Both the position numbers and the translations under genes were made by a program. The notes beneath the pieces were generated by a model. It saw only the letters and a list, made by a program, of their open reading frames with translations. It had not been told where the DNA came from and searched no databases. From NCBI GenBank assembly GCA_002432195.1, contig DJGG01000222.1, positions 1 to 5,523 of the forward strand: DNA of 5,523 bases, in the 5' to 3' direction. Of this stretch, positions 1 through 5,103 are shown piece by piece (position 1 is the stretch's first letter; every line of letters begins with the position of its first letter). The stretch comes from Desulfobacteraceae bacterium UBA5852 (lineage in GTDB: Bacteria; Desulfobacterota; Desulfobacteria; Desulfobacterales; UBA5852).

Positions 1-665
1 AGGGTGTGCTGAGCATTCTCTACATGCTGGCCTTCGCCCTGGTGCTGTCCCTGATCGGCTACGACCTGGTGATGGCCGCCGATCCCCACTGGTACTCCAC
101 GCTCTTCGGGGCCTATTCCTTCGTCAAGGCCGTCTACGTGGGCCTGGGGGCCCTGATCGTGCTGGCGGCCGTCCTGCACCTGGCGCCGGGCAGCCAATTC
201 GGGCTGCCGCCCGAGAACTTCCACGACCTGGGCAAGCTTTTTTTCGCCTTCTGCCTGGTGTGGGCGGATTTCTTCTACGCCCAGCTGGTGGTGATCTGGT
301 ACGGCAATATCCCCGAGGAGACCGCCTACGTCATCGGGCGCACCATGCTGCCGCCCTGGAAGGGTCTGGCCTGGGCCGTTTTCGTGATCTGCTTCGCGGC
401 CCCCTTCCTGATCCTGCTCAACCGCAAGGTCAAGACCCTGCCGCGCTTCATGATGATCTTCTGCAGCCTGGTCATCGCCGGCATGTGGCTGGAGCACCTC
501 CTGCTCCTGGGCCCGGCCTGGAACCACCAGGCGGCGACAATCCCCTTCGGGGCCGTCGACGTCCTGATCACCATGGGGTTCCTGGGGCTCATGACCCTGG
601 CCATCGTCTCCTTCCTGCAGCAATTCCCCGAACTGACCCGCACCCGCGCCCCGGAGGTGAACTGA
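1..665 (+). CDS. NrfD/PsrC-family quinol-interacting membrane subunit (ActC/ActF-like), C-terminal part
   Basis: This is an integral membrane subunit of the kind that binds quinol in alternative complex III and related polysulfide-reductase-type complexes. The reading frame is open to the left edge, so the gene is truncated. The GTG at 6 is probably an internal Val, because the family has about ten helices and only about six are present here (roughly codons 4-24, 38-58, 75-97, 118-137, 147-168 and 182-203 counted from position 6). Family-like motifs visible are DPHWYSTLFGAY near the first helix end, HDLGKLFFAF, and WYGNIPEET in the loop after a helix, followed by a PFLILLNRK segment. The stop overlaps the next start (TGATG), linking it to the pentaheme cytochrome. 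The NIPEET form leans towards ActC, but both ActC and ActF carry related motifs and the N-terminal half is missing, so I do not choose between them. Confidence 0.85.
   Translation, partial: GVLSILYMLAFALVLSLIGYDLVMAADPHWYSTLFGAYSFVKAVYVGLGALIVLAAVLHLAPGSQFGLPPENFHDLGKLFFAFCLVWADFFYAQLVVIWYGNIPEETAYVIGRTMLPPWKGLAWAVFVICFAAPFLILLNRKVKTLPRFMMIFCSLVIAGMWLEHLLLLGPAWNHQAATIPFGAVDVLITMGFLGLMTLAIVSFLQQFPELTRTRAPEVN
653..660 (+). promoter_or_regulatory. Near-consensus ribosome binding site for the pentaheme cytochrome gene
   Basis: GGAGGTGA lies inside the last codons of the preceding gene, with its GGAGG core 7 bases before the ATG at 665. It is almost a full complement of the 16S rRNA 3' end and is the strongest such site in the window. 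It fixes the start at 665 even though this frame is open well upstream. Confidence 0.8.
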
Positions 666-1219
666 TGGAGGCCTTGCGTGCCGCGATGGCCGACGCCTGG
701 CGATGGGTGCGCGCCAACCGGGTCCCCCTGGCGGTCCTGGGCGGGAGCCTGGCCCTGGTGGCGGTTTTCCTGCTGCTGTTCTACGCGCCGCCGGCCGCCT
801 GGATCGGCCGGCCGCAGCCCATCCCCTTCAGCCACCGCCTGCATGCCGGGGTGAAGGCCATCGCCTGCCAGTACTGCCACCCCTACGTGGAGTCATCCAA
901 CCACCCCGGGCTGCCGCCGGTGGCCAAATGCCTCCACTGCCACAACTACATCATCACCAACCACTGGTGGATCCGGGAGGAGCACCGCTACTTCAACACC
1001 GGCACGCCGACGCCCTGGAAGAAGGTCAATTACCTGGCCGAGCACGTGCTGTTCAACCACCAGCGGCATATCCGCTTCGGCCTGGAGTGCCAGAATTGCC
1101 ACGAGCGCATCGAGACCATGGATCGCCTCAAGGGCAAGCATTTCTACATGGGCTTCTGCATCGACTGCCACACGCAAAAAAAGGTCAACCTGTCGTGCTG
1201 GCTGGCCTGCCACAGCTAG
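665..1219 (+). CDS. Membrane-anchored pentaheme cytochrome c (ActA-like)
   Basis: The product (184 residues) should carry electrons from the quinol-oxidising module towards the oxidase on the periplasmic side. One N-terminal helix (about residues 20-42) is followed by a heme-rich domain with CxxCH motifs at Cys68, Cys89, Cys142 and Cys165, and a fifth, atypical motif CWLACH at 178-183 with three residues between the cysteines. Extra histidines (His57, His60, His132, His135) sit in the FSHRLH and FNHQRH motifs that supply distal ligands in cytochrome c3/c7-type domains. Size, heme number, heme spacing and the single-helix anchor fit ActA of alternative complex III. The start at 665 is supported by a near-perfect ribosome binding site and by the TGATG overlap with the NrfD-like gene. 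The same frame is open further upstream, but that part is the shadow of the previous gene. Confidence in a multiheme cytochrome is very high; assignment to ActA is by motif layout only. Confidence 0.9.
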   Translation: MEALRAAMADAWRWVRANRVPLAVLGGSLALVAVFLLLFYAPPAAWIGRPQPIPFSHRLHAGVKAIACQYCHPYVESSNHPGLPPVAKCLHCHNYIITNHWWIREEHRYFNTGTPTPWKKVNYLAEHVLFNHQRHIRFGLECQNCHERIETMDRLKGKHFYMGFCIDCHTQKKVNLSCWLACHS

Positions 1220-1225
1220 AGCGCG

Positions 1226-1246
1226 GGCCCGCCGCATCCGCGGGCC
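1226..1246 (+). repeat. Intercistronic inverted repeat (7-bp GC hairpin)
   Basis: GGCCCGC (1226-1232) and GCGGGCC (1240-1246) are perfect inverted repeats around a 7-base loop, in the 53-base gap between the pentaheme cytochrome and ccoN. No T-run follows, so it is not a normal terminator. It may stabilise an mRNA end or set the ratio of the two products, but in GC-rich DNA it could also be chance. Confidence 0.4.
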
Positions 1247-1258
1247 TATAGGAACGGG

Positions 1259-1264
1259 AAAGGA
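1259..1264 (+). promoter_or_regulatory. Ribosome binding site deciding the ccoN start
   Basis: AAAGGA ends 8 bases before the ATG at 1273 and only 5 bases before an in-frame TTG at 1270. The spacing and codon favour ATG 1273 as the start of ccoN. Confidence 0.6.
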
Positions 1265-1272
1265 ACCCCTTG

Positions 1273-2643
1273 ATGGCCGACCACGCCGCACACGCGCTTG
1301 AGCCCAATCCCACCGCCCGGGCCTTCTGCCTGACCTCGGCCTTCTGGTTCGCCGTGGCCACCACGGCGGGGCTGTGGGCGGCGGGCTATCTCATCGCCCC
1401 CGACTTCATGGCCAACATCGCCTACCTGCAGTTCGGCCGCCTGCGCCCCATCCACGTCAACCTGGTGCTCTTCGGCTTCGTGACCCCGGGCCTGCTGGCC
1501 GCGGCCTTTTATTACGTGCCCCGCCTCACGCGCACCGAGCTCTTCAGCCAGCGGCTGGGGGTCCTGACGGCCTGGCTCTGGAACTTGACGGTGACCGTTG
1601 GCATCGTGAGCCTGTCCCTGGGCTTCTCCCAGGGCCGCGAGTACGCCGAGCTCGTCTGGCCGGTGGACATGCTCGTGGTGCTGGTCTTTGCCCTGGTGGG
1701 GGTCAACCTGATAATGACCGTGCACCGGCGCCGGGAGCCGGTGCTGTACGTTTCCATCTGGTACGTTTTCGCCGCGGTGGTGCTGACCGCGCTCACCTAT
1801 GCCCTGGGCAACGTCATCTGGCGGCCGGACACCGGCGCCCTGCTGGGGATCCCCGATGCCATCCTGCTCTGGTTTTACGGCCACAACATCTTCGGCCTGC
1901 TGCTGACCCCCCTGTCCCTGGGGGTGGCCTACTACGTGATTCCCATCGTCACGCGCAACCCCTTGTACAGCCACACCTTGTCGCTGCTGGGCTTCTGGTC
2001 GCTGCTGGTGGTCTACACCCACATCGGCACCCACCACCTGCTCCAGGTGCCGGTGCCCACCTGGCTGAAGGTGGTGGCCATCGTGGACAGCATCGCCATG
2101 GTGATCCCGGTGATGGCCTTCCTGATCAACATCTGGTACACCGCGCGGGGGAAGCTCGGCGAAATTCATGCCGACATCGCCGGCAAGTTTATCTTTACCG
2201 GCACCATCTGGTATTTCTTCGTCAGCATCCAGGGCTCCGTCATGGCCCTGCCCCAGGTGCAGCGCATCACGCACTTCAACAACTGGACGGTGGGCCACGC
2301 CCACATCGGTGTGCTGGGTTTCGCGGGCATGATCGCCCTGGGGGGAATGTACTTCATCCTGCCCAAGCTCTCCGGCAAGCCGCTTTACAGCCGCTTCCTG
2401 GCGGACCTGCAGTACTGGCTGGTGCTCATCGGCATCACGGGCTTCCTGGTGATCCTGACCACCGTGGGGTTGATCCAGGGCAATGCCTGGTTTAACGGTG
2501 AAACCGTCTACCGCGTGCTGCCGGAGATCCACCTCTACTACGTGCTGCGGCTCTCCGCCGGGCTGGCCATCCTCAGCGGGGCCTACATCGGCCTCTACAA
2601 CATGGTGCGCACGCTCTTCTTCAACCCCGGAGTGCAGGCATGA
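1273..2643 (+). CDS. ccoN: cbb3-type cytochrome c oxidase subunit I, CcoN
   Basis: This is the catalytic subunit that reduces O2 to water at a heme b3-CuB centre in the inner membrane. The 456 residues form about twelve helices, a normal CcoN length. The low-spin heme ligand His61 lies in GRLRPIH. The CuB ligand His204 lies in WFYGHN, and CuB ligands His254/His255 lie in GTHH. Tyr248 is in the position of the Tyr cross-linked to the CuB histidine. His342 and His344 in WTVGHAH match the heme b3 and heme b ligands. Against Pseudomonas stutzeri CcoN as I recall it, the positions from His204 onward are offset by exactly -3. With that offset Tyr220, Ser237 and Tyr314 fall on the K-channel residues, while the conserved Glu is Gln320 here. 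The active-site Tyr separates it from nitric oxide reductase. The stop overlaps the ccoO start (ATGA), and a 53-base gap with a hairpin lies upstream. Confidence 0.97.
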   Translation: MADHAAHALEPNPTARAFCLTSAFWFAVATTAGLWAAGYLIAPDFMANIAYLQFGRLRPIHVNLVLFGFVTPGLLAAAFYYVPRLTRTELFSQRLGVLTAWLWNLTVTVGIVSLSLGFSQGREYAELVWPVDMLVVLVFALVGVNLIMTVHRRREPVLYVSIWYVFAAVVLTALTYALGNVIWRPDTGALLGIPDAILLWFYGHNIFGLLLTPLSLGVAYYVIPIVTRNPLYSHTLSLLGFWSLLVVYTHIGTHHLLQVPVPTWLKVVAIVDSIAMVIPVMAFLINIWYTARGKLGEIHADIAGKFIFTGTIWYFFVSIQGSVMALPQVQRITHFNNWTVGHAHIGVLGFAGMIALGGMYFILPKLSGKPLYSRFLADLQYWLVLIGITGFLVILTTVGLIQGNAWFNGETVYRVLPEIHLYYVLRLSAGLAILSGAYIGLYNMVRTLFFNPGVQA

Positions 2644-3578
2644 TTCAAAGAATGACGCCAACGGCGGTGATACTGGGGGCCGTCGCCATCCTGTCCGCGG
2701 TGGTCTTCGTCGTCATCATCTGGCCCAACACCACCGTGGACATGACCCCCTCGGAGATCTTTCGCGAGCGCACGGCGGAAGAGGCGGCCGGCCGGAAACT
2801 CTACATCGCCAACGGCTGCGTTTACTGCCACAGCCAGTCCATCCGGGCCTTCGACTGGGGCCACGGGGCCACCCGCATCGCCCAGGCCGGCGACTACGTG
2901 CAGGACGAACCCATTCTACTGGGATCGGCCCGTACGGGGGTGGATCTCTCCCAGGAAGGCGGCGAGCACCCCGACGACTGGCACATGGCGCACTTCATCA
3001 ACCCCCGCTGGACGCGGCCCAACTCCATCATGCCGCCCTTCGAGCACCTGGGCATGGAAAACCTGCGCCTGCTGACCCGCTACATCCAGAGCCTGGGCAT
3101 GCAGGCCGCGGACAAGCGCATGCAGCGGCAGGCCTTCTGGAAGCAGGCCTCCACCAAGGCTTACGAGGCCGGTATCGAGGCCAACGTCCGCTGGCTGTCC
3201 GAAACCGTGCCCCAGGGCTGGCGCGACATTCCCACCCCCTATGCCGCCAGCGATTACAGCCTGGCCCGGGGGCGCATGATCTACCAGGGGTTCTGCATCG
3301 GCTGCCACGGGCCCGTGGGGGACGGCATGGGGGACGCCCAGCCGCATATCTATCCCCCGCCCCTGAACTTCACGATTCTGAAAGGGCGCGGGATTTCCGG
3401 CGGCCTGATCTACTACCAGGTGATGAACGGCATCACCGGCACGGCCATGCCCTATTTCAAGAAAGAGTTGGAGTCGCAGAAGATCTGGGACGTGGGCAAC
3501 TTCATCGCCGCGTACTTCATCGACGAGCTGGACGCCAACGGGCCGCCCAGGGGCATCGACGCGGCCTACGAACCTTGA
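2640..3578 (+). CDS. ccoO: CcoO-type diheme subunit: cbb3 subunit II fused to a C-terminal cytochrome c domain
   Basis: CcoO passes electrons from c-type cytochromes to the b hemes of CcoN. The 312-residue product has one N-terminal helix (about 8-29), then a CcoO domain with heme motif CVYCH at 60-64 followed by SQSIR, the GSARTGVDL and DDWHMAHFINPR segments, and SIMPPF with Met131 as the likely distal ligand. Standard CcoO is about 200-240 residues with one heme. Here a second cytochrome domain follows, with CIGCH at 219-223, GPVGDGMGD, and Met270 in TAMPYF as the likely ligand. That domain resembles one of the cytochrome modules normally found in CcoP. The start overlaps the ccoN stop (ATGA), and a GGAG at 2629-2632 lies 7 bases upstream. 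CcoO identity is very secure; origin of the tail from CcoP is inference. Confidence 0.93.
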   Translation: MIQRMTPTAVILGAVAILSAVVFVVIIWPNTTVDMTPSEIFRERTAEEAAGRKLYIANGCVYCHSQSIRAFDWGHGATRIAQAGDYVQDEPILLGSARTGVDLSQEGGEHPDDWHMAHFINPRWTRPNSIMPPFEHLGMENLRLLTRYIQSLGMQAADKRMQRQAFWKQASTKAYEAGIEANVRWLSETVPQGWRDIPTPYAASDYSLARGRMIYQGFCIGCHGPVGDGMGDAQPHIYPPPLNFTILKGRGISGGLIYYQVMNGITGTAMPYFKKELESQKIWDVGNFIAAYFIDELDANGPPRGIDAAYEP

Positions 3579-3609
3579 CCGACCGGGCGGCAACCCCCGG
3601 CGAGACGCC

Positions 3610-3870
3610 ATGTATTTTCCGTACTTCATCGCCTACATGCTGGCCGGCTTCATCATCAGCCTGGCGGTGCTCTTCTGGGCCCTGCGCCACGGCCAGTTCC
3701 AGGACCAGGAGCGGCTGCGCTACCTGCCCCTGGCGGACCGCTCCCACCCCAGCGCCATTAAGGCGGGCCGCCTGAACCGCCTGGAGGGCTACCTCATGCT
3801 GGGCCTGGCCTGCGCCGGCCTGATGTGCACGGCGGCGGTGCTGTTCTTCACCCTGTGGCGCTGGCGCTGA
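3610..3870 (+). CDS. ccoS: CcoS-like cbb3 oxidase assembly protein with an extra C-terminal helix
   Basis: CcoS/FixS is a small membrane protein needed for cofactor insertion into cbb3 oxidase. This 86-residue product has a first helix (about 5-25) ending in FWALRHGQF and then the charged stretch DQERLRYLPL (32-41), which matches the CcoS signature of a tryptophan-ending helix, GQF, acidic residues and a short basic-hydrophobic tail. Usual CcoS proteins stop soon after this. Here a linker and a second helix (about 61-83, Cys68 and Cys73 inside) follow, ending in WRWR. It sits 31 bases after ccoO with a weak ribosome binding site (GGCGAG at 3599-3604), in a place where ccoQ or ccoP would be expected. 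A small structural subunit that merely resembles CcoS is the alternative. Confidence 0.7.
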   Translation: MYFPYFIAYMLAGFIISLAVLFWALRHGQFQDQERLRYLPLADRSHPSAIKAGRLNRLEGYLMLGLACAGLMCTAAVLFFTLWRWR

Positions 3871-3907
3871 AGGGGGCGGGGGCTCACCCGCTCCAGCGCT
3901 CCGGCGC

Positions 3908-3912
3908 GAGGA
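3908..3912 (+). promoter_or_regulatory. Ribosome binding site of the FixP_N-like gene
   Basis: GAGGA lies 7 bases before the ATG at 3920, in a 49-base gap otherwise without recognisable signal. It supports this start and shows that the gene is initiated independently rather than by overlap. Confidence 0.6.
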
Positions 3913-3919
3913 TCCACGC

Positions 3920-4201
3920 ATGCACCCACGATACTTTGAACTGCTCAATTTCCAGCATTACATGCTCTACTTCTGGCCGACCCTGGCCTTCATCGTGGTT
4001 TTCGGGGTCGGCCTGGGCTTCTCCCACTTTAAAAGGGAGGACAGCCAGCGGCGCTTCACCGTGGTGTACCGGATGTTCGCGGACGGTATCGGGGAGCGCT
4101 GCGCGCCCTTCCCGCTGGTGATGATCCTGATCATCGCCGGGACGGTCATCTGGGGGCTGGGCTACATTCTATTCACCGGCATCCTGGGGGTGGCCATATG
4201 A
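3920..4201 (+). CDS. Small two-helix protein with a CcoP N-terminal (FixP_N-like) anchor
   Basis: The 93-residue product is predicted to sit in the inner membrane next to CcoN. Helix one (about 17-35) is followed by a charged linker HFKREDSQRR. The second half, DGIGERCAPFP (55-65) leading into helix two (about 66-90), aligns without gaps to my recollection of the FixP_N motif D-G-I-x-E-x3-P-x-P, followed by the anchor helix with Thr75 and Tyr82 in matching places. FixP_N normally begins CcoP and is followed by two cytochrome c domains; here there is no heme motif at all. The first helix plus basic tail could be a CcoQ-like part. In CcoP the Glu of this motif has been proposed as the K-channel proton entrance, equivalent to Glu59 here. 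The stop overlaps the next start (ATGA). The gene is certain, the FixP_N relation likely, the function inferred. Confidence 0.8.
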   Translation: MHPRYFELLNFQHYMLYFWPTLAFIVVFGVGLGFSHFKREDSQRRFTVVYRMFADGIGERCAPFPLVMILIIAGTVIWGLGYILFTGILGVAI

Positions 4202-4428
4202 CGGCGGACACGCACAAGCCCGAGTCGGTCCTGGTGACCTGGGTGGTCATCGCCCTGGCGGTCCTGCTGATCCTGTTCAAGGGAGCCCTCGCCTATTGGG
4301 TGGTGGGGGATCTGGGGCAGCCCGACTGGGATTACCGGCCGCTGGGGGACGTCCCCGCGGAGTCGCCTTACGGGGTCTATCAACCGCTGCCTTACCCGCA
4401 GCACGTGCGCGGAGCCGGGGGGAACTGA
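4198..4428 (+). CDS. Unrecognised single-helix membrane protein in the oxidase operon
   Basis: I do not recognise this 76-residue protein. It has a short polar N-terminus, one helix (about 11-36) and a C-terminal tail of about 40 residues rich in Pro, Tyr and Gly (QPDWDYRPLGD, then PYGVYQPLPYP). The helix is followed by acidic and aromatic residues, which suggests that the tail faces the periplasm. It has no cysteine or heme motif, so it is not a cytochrome. It is coupled on both sides: its ATG overlaps the previous stop (ATGA) and its TGA overlaps the next ATG (TGATG). A G-rich stretch at 4186-4193 may serve as ribosome binding site. A small accessory subunit or assembly factor of the oxidase is plausible. 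I saw no FixH/CcoH signature. Confidence 0.75.
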   Translation: MTADTHKPESVLVTWVVIALAVLLILFKGALAYWVVGDLGQPDWDYRPLGDVPAESPYGVYQPLPYPQHVRGAGGN

Positions 4429-4946
4429 TGAGGCGCAACCTGATTCTGCTGACGGCCGCCCTGGCGGTGTTTTTCGGCGCATACTCCCTGGTGACCCTCT
4501 ACGACACGTTTTTCCGCTTCGGGCGCATGTGGGAAACCCCGGCGGTGAAGCCCCACGAGCAGCCGCTGCTGGTCATGGATGCCGGCCTGGTGCCCGTGGA
4601 CGGCGGCGAAGCCCTTTACCGCAGCGCCGAGCCCGCCAGCCTGGTGTCCCCCCTGGACCCCCGGGACCCGCAGGCGCTGGAGGCGGGCGCCAGGCTCTAC
4701 GGGTACTTCTGCCTGCCGTGCCACGGCCGCCGCCACGATGGGGAGGGCACCGTGGGGCAGAGCTTCGCGCCCCTGCCCGGTGATTTGCGCAGCGCCCGGG
4801 TGCAGGCCCAGGCGGACAGCCAGATGTTCCGGGAGATCAGCTACGGGCGGCCGGGAGGGCGCCAACCGGCCCTGGCCACGACGATTCCCCCGGAGGACCG
4901 CTGGCGCATCATTCACTATATCAAATCACTGGGGGCGCGGCCCTGA
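4428..4946 (+). CDS. Membrane-anchored monoheme cytochrome c (ActE-like)
   Basis: This 172-residue cytochrome should carry electrons at the periplasmic face between the quinol module and the oxidase. An N-terminal helix (about 4-26) anchors it. After a linker of some 60 residues comes a class I cytochrome domain: GARLYGYFCLPCHG with CLPCH at 95-99, DGEGTVGQSF, ISYGRPGG, and a C-terminal helix DRWRIIHYIKSLG typical of the fold. This arrangement resembles ActE of alternative complex III. The usual MP motif that supplies the distal Met reads QP here (Gln146), leaving no Met at the expected place; Met133 is the nearest other candidate. The start overlaps the preceding stop (TGATG), with a G-rich ribosome binding site at about 4417-4423. 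It is the last gene before the terminator. It might also stand in for a CcoP cytochrome domain. Confidence 0.9.
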   Translation: MRRNLILLTAALAVFFGAYSLVTLYDTFFRFGRMWETPAVKPHEQPLLVMDAGLVPVDGGEALYRSAEPASLVSPLDPRDPQALEAGARLYGYFCLPCHGRRHDGEGTVGQSFAPLPGDLRSARVQAQADSQMFREISYGRPGGRQPALATTIPPEDRWRIIHYIKSLGARP

Positions 4947-5036
4947 CCGTCGCCTGGGGCTGCGCACCCGGCCGCGGAACCGCTGAAACCATCCCGGGAG
5001 GGCTCCGAGCGCCCTGGGGTTCCACCGCAGTGGGCA

Positions 5037-5071
5037 CCGGAGCGACGGCGCGCCGTCGCTCCGGATTTTTT
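5037..5071 (+). terminator. Strong intrinsic terminator closing the oxidase operon
   Basis: A perfect 28-base palindrome (5037-5064, two 14-base arms centred between 5050 and 5051) is followed by A and six T (5066-5071). As RNA it would form a stem of about 12 bp with a tight loop and a U-run, a classic rho-independent terminator for + strand transcription. There is no A-run on the left side, so it should not work for the opposite strand. It lies in the 157-base gap 4947-5103. The rest of that gap holds only weak GC-rich pairings (for example AGGGC 4999-5003 with GCCCT 5011-5015) and no promoter I can support. Confidence 0.9.
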
Positions 5072-5103
5072 ATGGCGCGTCGAGCGCCTCCCCTCCGAAG
5101 GAC

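Noticed and set aside
260..664. Upstream extension of the pentaheme cytochrome frame
   Set aside because: The translated part is Pro/Arg/Gly-rich, overlaps the NrfD-like gene, and the near-consensus ribosome binding site at 653-660 marks the start at 665.
1270..1272. TTG as alternative ccoN start
   Set aside because: ATG follows directly at 1273 with better spacing to AAAGGA; the difference is one residue.
1273..2643. Nitric oxide reductase (NorB-like) instead of cbb3 oxidase
   Set aside because: The active-site Tyr248 and the CcoN-type motifs GRLRPIH, WFYGHN, GTHH and WTVGHAH are present, and the partner is a true CcoO, so an oxygen reductase is favoured.
1246..2661. 471-codon open frame on the minus strand
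   Set aside because: It lies antisense to ccoN and its translation is dominated by His, Gln, Gly and Asp with no membrane or domain pattern. It is a shadow of GC-rich coding with codon-position bias.
2483..3775. 430-codon open frame on the plus strand, shifted relative to ccoN/ccoO/ccoS
   Set aside because: It spans three well-supported genes in another frame, is rich in Arg, Pro, Gly and His, and carries no motif.
4976..5023. Nested weak inverted repeats (GGAACC/GGTTCC around AGGGC/GCCCT) before the terminator
   Set aside because: Stems are only 5-6 bp with a long outer loop in GC-rich DNA, which is within chance expectation; no riboswitch or RNA gene pattern was recognised.
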